Source: Trichoplax sp. H2 (Eukaryota; Placozoa; Uniplacotomia; Trichoplacea). From it: a stretch of DNA of 64,000 nucleotides. The stretch is from assembly GCA_003344405.1 (NCBI GenBank), contig NOWV01000272.1, forward strand, positions 1 to 64,000, given 5' to 3'. Made by a program: the position numbers and the translations under genes. Below are positions 1-12,967 of this stretch, in pieces. Positions within the stretch are counted from its first letter, which is position 1. Every line of letters begins with the position of its first letter. Under the pieces are notes generated by a model. The model was given only the letters and a program-made list of their open reading frames with translations. It was not told the origin of the DNA and made no database searches.

Positions 1-2691
1 CTCGAAATATTGGTAACGACGGATTAGCAGAGGTAAGCTTTTATATAGTTATCGCAATTTCTACATAAGTAATAACATAAAATCAAGTTAAAGTATATAC
101 TGTAAACATATTACTTTATGTCGTATTGTACTATTTCGCAGTCACTCATAACATTATCGTATGTAGCTTATCAGTAAAATTACTTTTATTTTCTATTAAT
201 TATAATAAATTGGCTAGGTATAGTTAACTACGCTAATACAGCTGAAGTAAACAGAGATAGAATAGTAACATTCTACACTCTGCAATATCTAGTGGTAAAA
301 ATTATTGATTATATCTCATCTATATTACTTACAATATAGTATATCAATAACTTAATATATTTTCTATATGTACTATAGATGGTAGCGATTTATTAACGAC
401 CGTTTGTAAATGTATAAAATCAAATAAGTAATATTTCTTTAAAGATATTCTACTAAAATTCAATTTTCCGCAGTTGCTCCTATTTGAGTCTCGCCTTCTG
501 GGAGAACCCATTGGTATCAGCGTTGTTGGAATGTTTGTGATAACAAGATCTTTAATTTTAACGGTAGGTATTACAGATAATTCTTTAGATGTATTAATAC
601 AACTAACTAGATACATTTTTCAGATCTCTATTTACAATTCTTTCTCGTTACTATTTATATTTTTATAATCGGCGAGATATCGCAGCTTAAATCTATAGTA
701 TGTAAAGAACTCACGAGGTTACTTGCCGTACTTACCCATTAACCCGTTATAGTTTCTTTATTGATAAGTATGTTGGATTTAGTTATCTTTACTGTGGCAG
801 CTATCTTGTATAGCTATTAATATACAGCACAGATTACAGCTAATATTGATATTAATTAATTATACTATACTTCGACCTTAATCTAAACATCAAAGATGAT
901 TCATTACATATATTCAGTTATACTATTATCTAATGAAGCAGTTTTAAGATTGTTGCATTAAAGCTCAGTATACGCGTATATGTACTATTGTAAATATAAA
1001 AATATAATAGCGCGTAAATGGCAGACAATATTACCAATATATCAAGTATACAGTATACGATATGTTAAATCGGCAGGGCTATCTATCTTTCTAGGTTCGT
1101 ATGACTATACAGTCGATTATCACTTATTAGAATAACGTAAAATGAATGATATATGTAATTAATTAGTTGTTAAACTACTAGGTCTTCTGTAACTGTAATA
1201 TATATCTTTACAGATATATTTGATAACGCGATAGTAATCTTTACTTTGTATTTTATTTTTTCTAAAGTTGCTAGGTATTTTTGTTACCTACTTCTTTCTT
1301 TTAGCGCAGCTACATGGAAAGGCTTAAACGAATTAAGATTCTCGTGAGCACTTACAAAGGGTTTACAATTTCTGAAGTTACATTTACGAGGAAAAAATAC
1401 TGTTACAACTTAAGACGAAAACAAGTTTACATCAACTCATTAATAAACTATTTAGATGGCTATTATATTAATTAATTACTTAAGGATTATCACTAAACCT
1501 ATCTTAATTTTATCGTAATAGCGTATTCTATATAAACTGTACTGTACATATATCTTTAAGTTATACTCTATTTACACGACGTATATTTTAAAAGTCGCTT
1601 TAAATAATTAAAATTTAGAGACATAATTTTTTGTCTAAGATTTGAATATCAAGCAATATTCTATTGGTTGATAGTTGTTTTACCGAGCCTTAAATAGTTT
1701 CAGGTACTATCATGGAAATTGTAATGCAACAACTAGCTCGCCTTTGCAGTTTACTTTTACAGATTATCTTGATATCTAAACTTTAAATAATATGATATTT
1801 CTATAGAATATCGGAATTAATCTTTATGTTCTATACGGCTAAATATAAATTAGACTCTGTTAGTTGATATTTTCACTACTACATACCCCTGAACACTTGT
1901 CCATTGCTTTAGATCTTCTTATAGAATGAAATCTAATTTATTCTTCACTATAGTAACTTCTTTGAGAATATTAAAGTCACTTCTTGAGATAAAAAGTGTG
2001 ACTACTGTTCGCGATTTTATATTAGACATTATGACGTACGGTATTAGCATAATACTAAATATATTGTAGATAGATATAGGATATCTTGCTAACATCTATC
2101 AGATTTCTGTTAGGATATTAGTTGCTACTGCATATCACGATTAAAAAGCAGTACTTGTATTTACTATAATCTAATGTTACATAGTATTACAATTTATGCA
2201 ACACCAATACCGACTTAATATAATAAATCGAAAATGTAGCATCATCGTATAGTATCGATTTCTAACAGGGTACAGTAGATTAAATTATCTAGCGAATGTA
2301 CAGTGAAAAGATGACATGAGCTTTCTTTTCTACTCTGTAAGAGTGCAGTGATCGACTGTGCCTGTTCTATCGTTTAATCCTGCGCATCCAGCGACTAAAT
2401 ACTACCTTGAAGTAAAGGGTTAGGTCATGATTGGAGTTTTAGCGCTACTATCATGAAAATAGTTTTACTATGTTACGAATAATAGGATGAAAATTCATGA
2501 AAGCGTAATATATTACTATAAGACGACGTTCATATTTTAGCAGAATTAAATACAGTATTATGTGACGTAAAGCTAAATTATACATAATTTTTATTCCAAG
2601 AAAACCAATCGTTTTTTAAGTAAGAATTTATTAATCACGTCATTAGGTTAAAATTAATAACAGTTCTTGCTGGCATACAATTTATCCACGA
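1..2691. other. Mostly non-coding AT-rich DNA left of SEC61B
   Basis: No gene could be established. The first 32 bases read open in one frame and end at a consensus donor (gtaagc at 33), so a short exon of a gene extending off the left edge is possible. One candidate orphan exon at 474-563 is listed separately. The rest is AT-rich with frequent stops in every frame. Confidence 0.5.
474..563 (+). CDS. Possible orphan exon, gustatory-receptor-like C-terminal segment
   Basis: A 90-nt open segment is bounded by a good acceptor (pyrimidine tract, then cag at 471-473) and a consensus donor (gtaggt at 564). Its 30 codons form a hydrophobic stretch containing GISVVGMFVITRSLIL. This loosely resembles the last membrane segment of gustatory-receptor-like 7TM proteins, which end in a similar small-residue, F/I, T-R, hydrophobic pattern. 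No partner exon carrying the expected closing motif was found downstream, and no upstream membrane exon was recognised. It could be a chance exon or a gene fragment. The family suggestion is weak inference. Confidence 0.2.
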
Positions 2692-3391
2692 GAATACTTT
2701 CCCCATAAATGGAGTAAGAAAATAGCAACAATGTATATGATACTCATGACCTCATGACTAAAACTGGCACAGGCTCTCTGTTGATATAAAAAAGAGTGAC
2801 ACAAATTATTTAGTTGTTGCACGAGTAGAATAAGAAACTACGCTACCGATAGTATGATCAAAGGATCACTTAGCAATATCTATTCAGACTTACACTTTAA
2901 ATCCTGGAGAATCTTCCGTGAAAAATCTCCACGATGTCGCTGCACCTGCAGAACCAACTCTTGGAGCAGCACCGCCGGCACCACCACCGGTAGGTTTTCT
3001 TTTTGAAAATACAAACGTAAATATTTACGTCATTATATACATGTATATACATCTACAAAAGATCGAGGCTGTTAACAGTCGTTTCACATTATAACAGCTA
3101 CTACTACTGTACTACTGCACATACAATTTTTGATAAGTCAACGAAACCGTGTAGGGCTTCAAAATCATAACTTCAATAAATCGAGATCTGATTTAAACTC
3201 GCATATTGTCATGTACGCTTATCTAGCAGCATGTGTATGAAATAATAGTGGCAAATTGATACTATCAAAAGGCGTATAAAATCTTGTAACTCAGAATACC
3301 TTTGGCGTACTCCACTTGCACCCTTGACCGGTGACTTTCCACCAGCAGCAGCTCTCCCAGACCCAACGGAAGTAGAAGAAGGCGAAGTAGG
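2692..3391 (-). CDS. SEC61B: SEC61 translocon beta subunit, frameshifted in this sequence
   Basis: Encodes Sec61-beta, the tail-anchored small subunit of the ER protein-conducting channel. Three exons read on the minus strand: 3391-3300 (flexible N-terminus, PTSPSSTSVGSG to GVRQR), 2998-2894 (glycine-rich linker, then the signature WRFFTEDSPGFKV) and 2777-2692 (VEPVPVLVM, then the membrane anchor ending HLWGKYSRG). Splice sites are consensus and phases fit. The family signature W-R-F-[FY]-T-E-D-S-P-G-[LF]-K-V followed by PVPVLVM is unmistakable. The ATG exon was not found; it must be very short and lie above 3391. Oddity: the 8 bases at 2743-2750 are exactly repeated at 2751-2758 inside the anchor. 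As written, the frame shifts and stops two codons after VLVM; with one copy the anchor reads through. The gene is therefore either truncated on this haplotype or mis-assembled. Confidence 0.9.
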
Positions 3392-3969
3392 CTGAAATAG
3401 ATTGAAGAGTTTGTTATAAAGTGTGAAGATTGCAGTTATCATAGTCAATAACGTCTATGTTATATCTATACCAGTAGAAAATAATTGTAGTGTCAGGTTT
3501 AAGCGTTTTGCATACTGTGCGAAATGTAGACTCCGTGACTGTACTGATTAGTCTTCAATCTCAAAGGTAACAATTGTATACTACCGCATTGATGGAAAGT
3601 TTACGCTGTCGCTTTATAGTCAGGGGTCTGCCATGGCATTGGAAGTAAAAATGCTAATTCATTTAGGTATAGTATAAGCCCAATCATGAATATGAGTGTC
3701 GTTGACGTTGATCGAATTGTGGAAGGGGAGAATGGTATATAATACAGTGTATAAACATATATAATGGTATGCGCGTACAGTACAGTATATAGGGTACTAT
3801 AAACAGTATGTAAGCGTATATACCATTTCACGACCGGTTGACTGCAGATAAATTTTAGGAAAATTCTAACCAGGAACTTTAACATTACTAATAAACGAAT
3901 AGCAGTCATGGGAAACTAAAAATTACACCGATTACCATTTGTAGATATAAAATAATAGATTATTATGGG

Positions 3970-4400
3970 TGATGGTTGGCACGCGAGAATTTTTAAAGCG
4001 ATCCGAATGATCAAAGTCATGCAAAACTTTGAAAGCTTCTATTGCAAGTCATCCTGTAGTGCAGCGTAAGCAAATTGAAGACATGTTAAGCTGATTTTCC
4101 GTAGTGAAGTGGCATCGATTGGAAATGGATGATGTAAGATTCAAAGCAATTTGAATCCTACATGGGTAGCAAGAGTCTGTTGATGGTCGGCAAGCGTCAA
4201 TTTTTAAAGCGATCAGAATGATGAAAGTCAAACAAAACTTTGAAAGCTTCTATTGCAAGTCCTCCTGTAGTACGGTGTAAGCAAATTGAAGACATGTTAA
4301 GCTGATATTTCTATAGTGAAATGGCATCGATTGGAAATGAATGATGTAAGATTCAAAGCAATTTGAATCCTACATGGGTAACAAGAGTCTGTTGATGGTT
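3970..4400. repeat. Two-copy tandem duplication, period 211 bp
   Basis: The motif ttttaaagcgat occurs at 3991 and again at 4202. The following roughly 200 bases match closely in both copies (shared blocks include aaactttgaaagcttctatt and aagcaaattgaagacatgtt), with scattered substitutions. Copy 1 is about 3970-4180 and copy 2 about 4181-4400. No terminal inverted repeats or target-site duplications are evident, so it reads as a simple tandem duplication. Confidence 0.85.
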
Positions 4401-4839
4401 GATAGTAAAACGATTTTGCATTGCTTTGGTACAATTTCAATGTTGAATGACGATTGTTTGAAAAGTGGTTATCCCATTCAGTACGCTAACTTGGGGTTAG
4501 GGTCACTTTTCAATAGTACATTCGAATGGAGAAATTCAATGCAATCATCCATCTATTGCATCAAGAGATTCTATTCGTTTTCATACGTCTAATGAAGGAA
4601 ATCTTACCATAGTTTTAATTTGGATATTTTACAAGAGAGAAAAAAGTTTTGCTGTCTTCAATTAGGATCCTATCGATCAGTGAGAGTACTTTGACTTCAG
4701 TAGTCTACGTTACGCTGGCACGCGCAGAGAACGCTCTTCTGTAGGCTTGTTTTCGTTGATTTGCATGGGACAGTACTGCGCACGCGTGGTTGGAGGAAAT
4801 TGCCCCATGGTGCACGCGCAGTGCAACAGTATCTTTACA

Positions 4840-6425
4840 GTACACGCTACAGTAGTGTGTACCGTACTCTACACTGTACAGTACTGTACAAGACGTGCAG
4901 AGTTAGGCTGAAGATGACTGCTTTCGATTGGACGGGTTGGTTTGCCTTAGTAAACTATGCAAGTTGAACAATTTCAAAATGGAAGCCTAAGCGTAATCAT
5001 CCTCTACAGTACAGTACAGTATGTTGTGTTCAGGAACTACTAAAAGAAAAGGAGAGGGACCTTTTCTTCCAGTAGTTGCGGTAGTTTGTTTATCAGGTGT
5101 ATTACTAGACTAATTACTCCCATGGAGTCGAACATAGCAGACCGATTGCATTTCAATTTTATTTTCTACTCGATCTCTCAGGTTATGGACTGAAACATTT
5201 CAAGCGATACCACTTGTAATTCTTGAAGATATCGAGTCTAAAATGCAATGCAATCTGTAATCACCTACTCTAGTAAAAAAGCGATGTTGACATTAGAAAG
5301 GAAGCATCCTCCATGCTAGAGTAGGCCATGTTTTACGTGTAAGCATTTGATTCGCTGCTGACGTCTCTATACAGTATGACAGCATTTGTGCATTGTCATC
5401 AATCAGTACTGTACCCAGTGTACAGTACTTTCGTGTACTGTACACTGTAGTGTTCATTGTGCTACTGTACTGTACTGTACTGTACTGTACTGTAGAATTT
5501 GCACTGTACAGTACAGTGTACAGTACAGATTCTGTTCTGTAAAGCTTTGACCGTAACGACGGCTGTTCAAGTTACAGTGTACAGTACTGTACAGTAGCAG
5601 CTACAGTATTATGTCGACGTGTACAGTACTGTACCACTGTAGACTCATACAGTACAGTACTGTACAGTGTACAGTAGACTACATACTGTACAGTAGACCA
5701 TGAACTACTGTACAGTACGGTACTGTACTAAAAGTCGAAAAGAAGACCTTTTAGTAGGGGTACTGGATACTGTACACAGTAGTTACCCCAAAACAAGAAA
5801 TCACATTTCATTGGCCAAAACAACAGTGTCATTACACTGCTGTACTGTAGTACGCACTTTTCCACCGTACACGATGAGAAAATAGCCGCTACAATTAGTG
5901 CTATACTGTACACTGTGGGATACGGATACTTAATTTGGGCCAATGAGATGCAATTTGTTGTTTTTTGATCACTACTATACAGTATACACTCTTTCAATAG
6001 TCCATGTCTTCCACTTTTTATACAGTACTCAGTGAGTGTACACACTGCCATCAATGGACTACTACAGTAGATACTATAGTATACCGGTATACTGTACACT
6101 GTACTGTACTGTACAGTACTGTAGTATCTAGTAGTCCATAGTACAGTACAGTACAGTACTGTACACTGTACAGTACAGTATACTGTACAGTACATAGTCC
6201 ACAAAATAAACCATCAAAATACTGTACAGTACTGTATACCGGTATACTGTACACTGTACTGTACAGCAGTATCTAGTAGTCCATGGTGCACTGCTGTAAA
6301 GTATAATAAATACTGCAAAAAAATAAACCATCAAAATACAGTATGCGGTGATTTACAGTACACGTACTGTACTGTATCTGAAAAGAAATTCTACCCACTG
6401 TACTGTACTGTACTGTACTGGACAC
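4840..6425. repeat. Cluster of self-complementary TACTGTAC/GTACAGTA repeats
   Basis: The stretch is dominated by short alternating ACTGT and ACAGT words. Examples are TACTGTACAGTA (its own reverse complement), a pure CTGTA microsatellite near 5463-5495 and another near 6395-6419. The core is 5400-6425 with a thinner flank at 4840-5040. Almost any sub-stretch can pair with another, so single strands could fold into extensive hairpins. A nested duplication (ataccggtat at 6081 and 6236) shows local expansion. The same words recur in other clusters of the window. Confidence 0.85.
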
Positions 6426-9274
6426 ATTGGTCATTGACTGGAGTTGATGATCGCTGCAGGTATCGCATTGTACTGTTTAGAGCACTGGTGGAGAAGCTTC
6501 AGCTATCGTACCGTACCGGACCAAACTAGTGCAAGTATTCCTTAATTAGAATTCGTAAAGGACCATCAAGAGAACGTTGAATCGATCGTTATCAATCAGT
6601 TCAAACCCGACCTTTCTCAGGTCTACCTGCAAGACTGAAACACTGTGTCTTTGAAAAATTCACTGACGTATTTTCACTTCACTCAGTCAAGATAGATGAT
6701 ACTTATTTCACTGTCCTTTAATCGATGTAGAGATACATAAAATGCCTTGAAGAAGACTTAATGTTGAATCATGAAAGTAAAATGAAGACTATTTGTGATA
6801 GGAAATTTTCCACAGTCATTTCTTGTTTGATCTCGATCATTGTTTTCAATTGAGCCAAATTGAAACGAAACAGGATAGTGCACAAGCGGTTGAGTCGCTT
6901 TACTCTGTACTATTGCAATATTCCTTTCAAGGTTAAAGCCGATACGATTTCAAATCAATCCTTGATTGATATCATATTAAAACTGCGTTGTTCGTTGAAT
7001 TCGCTCGGCTATCAAGCTTTGTACCCACAAGAAGGCATACAGTAACTTTGCACTGACTATATTCCCAGCGATAGAGCTGTGGACAACAATAATATCTCAA
7101 TACGGTATAGAAAATGCTACAGCTTCAAGTAGAGATAGTCGATCAAGCAGACCTGCATTCAAACACGACCAACTTTCATCCGCTATGTTTCCAGGCTTGA
7201 TGACAGTAATTGTATAAATAAATCCAACAGACTGACGTAAATTGGCGCTTATTTATACTGCTACTATTTATAAGCGCAACTTGATTCAACGAGTTAAGCA
7301 TCAAAGTACTATCCAACTCATTGCTATATCACCAATACACATCTTCCACAGTACAGTATAGACTATCTCTAAATACATAGTAACCTCCATCATGTTATGC
7401 TAGCCTACAGTGTGCATCTTAATATGACAATAGCACCACGTATTCATTATATCTAAATGGACGCGTATATTTAGATATATATGTCCAATTAGTTATACTA
7501 TGACTACACAACGACACATCAATTATAGTTACATATAGCGTATATACTGTAGATCTCAATAATGTTATGCAACACATGGATTAACAGAGAGTATCCCATT
7601 GATTAGCTGATACTCGCTCAAAATTGACTCGGTTGAAGTATTGAATGCTTAGAGGACTGCTATATAAGAAAATAAAGAGTATCGTCTTATATGCTCGTGC
7701 AATCCACAACTAAGACACAATAATATAAATATTTTCATTCAGTCGACCTCTCATCATGTCTAGATTGCAAAATGGATATCCATTAATTTATACTCGGATA
7801 AAAGTGAGCATTTAATTAAAGACTAGCTTTCTAGAATTATTCTGTCTAGACATACTGTGTATTACAATTAGAAATTAGAAATGATGAGCGACTTGGACAA
7901 CCGAGATGTAAATCTGAGAGAAAGCTTGATCAGCATTGCAATAATATTGTTATGAAGTAACAGAATAATAAGTACTATAGGTAATGGAATACCTATAAAA
8001 AAGTGATCTATTCGATGTTGGCGTAATTATTTCTATTATACGAGTTTATTCCTGTGTTTCCACTGTACTATCGCTGAAATTACCAGTTGTCCTACTGGAG
8101 ATTAATCCAACGCCACTAATTTAAAGTTTACTCTGCGAGATCGATATTGGCGTGGCACAGGCGTATGCGTATTTTTATCGACTTGGAGAACAGTACTATT
8201 ACGTTCGCTGACAAACACTTTCACTGCCTAGTTCAGCGCTTTAAAATCAGTTAGAAATAAAGCTGATATGTAAAATTAAAAATTGTGTTACTTCTTACAG
8301 GATGATCTTGCACCTGATTAATTGTTGAAGGATAGCAGTATGAAGTGTTAAAGTGGAGTAGTTTTGTTATTCGCTTGCTCATAACAGCTATGTTGAGATA
8401 GGGTATCTTTTGTGTTAAGCATTATCAGTTATACCCAATAATTTTATACTTTCACAGTCACTAACAACGTACTACTGTATTTAAGCTTAGTAAATACAAT
8501 TAAACCAGATTATATATTTTCTGGTGCGGTGAAAGTAATGCATGAATAATACTAAGCGGATGATTTTTATACCTACTCCTGATTGACGCTAACGCTTTTA
8601 ATGAATCATCAAACGGCCCTCGATTTCGTGATTGATGTAGTGATTAGAGTATTTCTATCATTAAAATACATGTATATTTCCTAGCTACCGATCATCGCTT
8701 TTCACCTAATTAATTACGTTCAATAAATATGAAATAAAATCTTAACAATGCATGCACATGTATGCAGTGTTAGTTGTAACTTTTAAAAATTGACTACAAA
8801 TTGTACTAGACTGTAGACTATAACGATCGCTAATCTCTAGCAGGCTTTATTACAAATTCGTTACAATATCATAGCAGATCCTAAGTTTTATTGATATTAT
8901 CTTTTCGTCTTACAGAAGATAATCGGTATTATACAGTTACAGTTTCATGTAGCGTACATCAAAATGATTAAATGCCCCGCAAACCCGAAATTTGAAATTT
9001 TTGTACCAGTAGATAGTGTCCGTGCCTTCGTTACAGATTATTAGGTGATGACAATCATGGCAATACTCTTTATGTTCCAATCACCTGGGTATAAATTATT
9101 GGCACAGTTATAGTATTAGCCTACTGTAACTTTAATCTTCAATTCAGTCTTACTATTTCTTGACTTATATAACTGCGGAAATGTTGCAACACTTTCTGTA
9201 CAATACAATAAACAATTGCTTTTCGTACAACAATTCATTTATTAAAATACATTTTTTGTTGATTATTATTTTAG

Positions 9275-12200
9275 TGTGTATGTCTATTCGAAGAATCTGA
9301 TGCGGGCGCCATTGATTTAACTGAGCAAAATTTCGATGCTGAACTAGGTATTATATCTGCTATGTAATTTCAGTATTATACGTACCGTGTACGTATGCTG
9401 GTATTTTTTTCGCCAGTGTAGCGCTAATTACTATTGGACTGATATGTGCGTAATTAGGTTAAATTTTGCCTGTTTTCCTACTGTGTAGTTAGTATTGATT
9501 TTCATCCTGATTCAAAGATCTATAATGTATATCCTGCGGTTCTTCTAGCGTCGATTTCGTATTAGAAAGGCTACTATTTAGATGCTATGACTACTTTCTT
9601 ATACATTGGCCGTTTTAGACACTAAATTTTAGTTTTACCTTACGGCATCTATCGGTATATCGATATTGGTATATGGAGTGTATCAGTAACGTTTATGCAA
9701 CTTTCTCTCCAACAGGCAAGGCAGAATTTGCTATAGTAAATTTTTATGCGGACTGGTACGTATATAGCTGTAGTTCATCCAATGAAATATTGAATGCTGC
9801 GTTAAATCCTTAGGTCTACTTGGTCTTATTATAGTACTGATATTACTGTAACTATTTTTAGTTTTTAAATTGGCATGTTATTCCTTTCCTATTATCTATA
9901 TGTTAGTAGTTGCATATTGACATAACATTCATACACAATGAGTGCATACAGTGATTATAAATTCAAATCATATCTGAATTAAGCCATGAGAAAGATTTTG
10001 GCATTATACTGTAAGCCTTTTGTACTATATGTCTTGCTACTAAAATAGCACAGGATATTAATATAAATTAATTAACCATTATATACTGCCAGTATTTAAT
10101 ATGTATTACTTCCTTGTTGCAAATATAAGTTTAAAATCAGAAAAGAATACAAAAGCCTAATTTTCTTATAATATGATATTGCAAATACTGGCAGGAGTAG
10201 ATTGCTAGTTCAGCTCGACTTGTAGACCTGAATAAGGGATAGTTTTATAAGATTGTAGTATTAGGGATATCGTTAGAAATTTATGATAGCTACGAAAAGG
10301 TTTATAAAATAAATACCATAGGCGTATTTTTATTATGAGTTCATAGCAGTCTCAGCTTACAATCGTCTTTAAAGCAATTGTAATTTAACTTTTAATTAGT
10401 CTATTGTATGGATTGCTATAGTATAATCCGTCAACATCAGTTCACAAACTAGGAGATATTTGATTTTAGAGGTTTCTGTTAATTTTTATTTGCAGGTGCC
10501 ACTTCAGTCAGTCACTAAAACCAATCTTTGATCAAGCTTCCGATGAAATCCAACGAGAATTTCCGGTAAGACTTTTTAAAAGTTAAGCTAAAGTTTATGT
10601 CAAAGTTAAGTTACCATAGGATTCGTATTAGGTAATGATACGAAAGGTCACATAGAAATTTCGAAGATGTTCATTTTTCTAAGTGCCTATTACCGACGTG
10701 ATTGTTGCATAATATAAATACTCAAATTTTATCTTATACAGACGGTCATGCTTGCCAAAGTTAATTGTATAACTCAAGGTGAGACAGATCGATGCACGTA
10801 ATTCTTTCTTACATCATTTTTTCTTAAAATTATCCTACTGCTTAAATTTAGCATCTACTGTATTTTAAATCTAAATCAATGAAAACTTAAAGCATACATC
10901 TATATATTTAATATATTTCTTGTTAACTTGTTTGTATTAGCCAATGTGGCCAATAAATATCACGTTAACAAGTATCCAACACTAAAATTATATAGAGATG
11001 GAAGGGTTAGTAAAAATTCTGAATTGCTGTGTCTTCTTGAGTGATTGAAGACTGTAATTTTATAAAGAAATGTTTACTTATTATGCACTTAATATTTGCA
11101 TTATAATTCTTTAGGTATTGAAAAAAGAATATCGAGGGCAAGTAAGTTCAGAATAACATTAGCCTTATTGGGCATAATGTTAAAAGCGAATAATTGAGTA
11201 CTTATTTATTAAACTGGACATATTTATACAGAGAACTGCTGAGGCTTTTAAAGAATTCGTTCGAGTACAAATGAAAGATGATATCGAAGTGGTCCCTGAC
11301 GTTGAAAAGATGAAATTAGATGTATGACATTATTTATGACATCATGTTTATGTAGTCTAGTATATTACTGACTATTGCCTTAGTCGAAATAGACGATGTA
11401 CATACTAGTAAGAAATGCTAGGTTCATCATTGCAACAAAAAAGAGTGCCAAAGAGTTTCGTTAATGTTTATGCTTTTTTTCACCTTAGACTGACAGGCGT
11501 CATATTATTGGATATCTGGAATCTAAGGAATCGAAAACCTACGACATATTTAGGAGGGTACGAATTGATATTTCAAAATTCTTAGTAAAGCAGTATTCTG
11601 ATTTAATGTAATCTCAAATCTTTGGTTATTCAGGTAGCTAACTTCTTTAGGAGTGACTGTCAATTTCATGTGGCATTTGGGTAAATTTAAGTTGCGTCAT
11701 TTTGTAAGGTTATAATAATTACGCTTTTCGGTACAAACTTGCTATTCATTCTCATTTAGGGAAGCTTCAGTTAGTTTCAGACATGGTGGTGATACGGCTG
11801 GATTCAGGGATTCTCAGGTGAGATTAATCGCCATCGCAAATTGACATTATTTATTTCTTATCGTAGTTTACTCCTTAAAGGTATTAACATCCATTTTTTA
11901 CCGTATTTAATAAGTCCACTGATGATATATACTACAGCAACGGATTTGCGCCTGGTAATAATTATTTCTTTCAATGGACTCAAGATAAATGTGTACCCCT
12001 TGTTCGAGAAATTACATTTCAAAACGCTGAGGTTCGTAGCTATATTACCAACCATAAATACGTAGGATCATTAACTAGTCTGCTTATATTTTAATTTAGG
12101 AATTGACAGAAGAAGGATTGCCATTTCTTCTTTTATTTTATGATCCTAATGGTGATAACAAAATTGTAGAAACATTTAGAAAAATTGTTGGATCAGAACT

Positions 12201-12967
12201 ATACTCTGAAAAAGGTTCGTCATCCCTTCCACATACTTTATATGCGATTTTTTTCAGTCAATTGTTAGAAAAGAGGTTATACAGTTTTCTTCGAATTTGC
12301 AGACAATATGAATTTCCTTACGGCAAATGGCTACCAATTTAGCCATCCTTTAGTACATCTAGGAAAGTCTACAGCGGTTCGTATCCACGAAGAATAAGAA
12401 TTTTGTAACCGGAATTGTTATACTCTATTGACAGTTTGCTGTTCTTGCTGTCCCTATAATATGAATTACTTTTCTTGTAATAGGACTTGCCTCTTATAGC
12501 TATCGATGATTTCCGCCATATGTACTTATACAAAGATATCAACAAATTAAGGTAGCGTATTTTTGCACTTACAGTACATTCTATTTGGAGTCGGATAAGG
12601 CTATAAGTAGCGCAAATATTACTTGATCATTTGTTTTGTAGTGAGCCATCAAGCCTGAAAGAATTTATTGCAGATTTACACTCTGGAAAACTCCATAGGG
12701 AATTCCATCATGGACCTGACCCTACGGTATATGTTTGATTGCAAAACTTAAATATTGCAATTATTTCCTTTCTTCTCAATGCTAATATTAAATTGGGGAC
12801 AATCGTATGCTTCTGCCTTATAGAAACCAAATCCTTCTGATGCAGCGTCTGAATCTTCGAATAAAGACAGCACAAAGGAAGTATCAACACCTCCGAAGAG
12901 TCAGTTTGCAAAATTAAGTCCTAGTGATCAAAGATACAGCTTACTTGGACAGAGGGATGAACTGTAG
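9275..12967 (+). CDS. ERP44: ERp44, ER thioredoxin-like thiol-retention protein
   Basis: PDI-family chaperone of the early secretory pathway that captures clients through one reactive cysteine and recycles them to the ER. Exons: 9275-9347, 9716-9755, 10496-10565, 10742-10778, 10941-11005, 11115-11141, 11232-11321, 11489-11557, 11634-11680, 11760-11817, 11915-12031, 12100-12214, 12303-12376, 12484-12551, 12642-12726, 12824-12967. Landmarks: domain a has NFYADW spliced to CHFSQSLKPIF, so the active site is C-x-F-S (C-R-F-S in vertebrates) with one cysteine; then KYPTLKLYRDG and KKEYRGQ; the middle domain includes TQDKCVPLVREITF and ELTEEGLPFLLLF; the tail has LHSGKLHREFHHGPDPT and ends in the KDEL-type signal RDEL. 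Phases agree at every junction I joined. The signal-peptide exon was not identified and must lie upstream of 9275. It is tail to tail with STX17, as in human. Confidence 0.95.

Larger units (their letters stand above)
3392..9274. other. Divergent intergenic region between SEC61B and ERP44, repeat-rich
   Basis: No convincing gene, apart from presumed unlocated first exons of SEC61B (minus) and ERP44 (plus). It holds a two-copy 211-bp tandem duplication (3970-4400) and a dense cluster of TACTGTAC-type palindromes (about 4840-6425), both listed separately. The open frames inside the palindrome cluster are by-products of its simple composition. From about 6430 to 9270 I see AT-rich unique-looking sequence only. 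Confidence 0.55.

Noticed and set aside
344-616. 90-codon minus-strand frame
   Set aside because: It overlaps the plus-strand candidate exon with better splice context; no domain of its own.
1305-1475. Plus-strand open stretch of about 57 codons after an acceptor-like ttttag
   Set aside because: Basic, AT-rich codon content with no family resemblance or partner exon; likely chance.
5700-6334. Several overlapping open frames of 60-158 codons on both strands
   Set aside because: They lie inside the ACTGT/ACAGT cluster; translations are repeats of YCTV/TVQY-like residues. Composition artefact, not genes.
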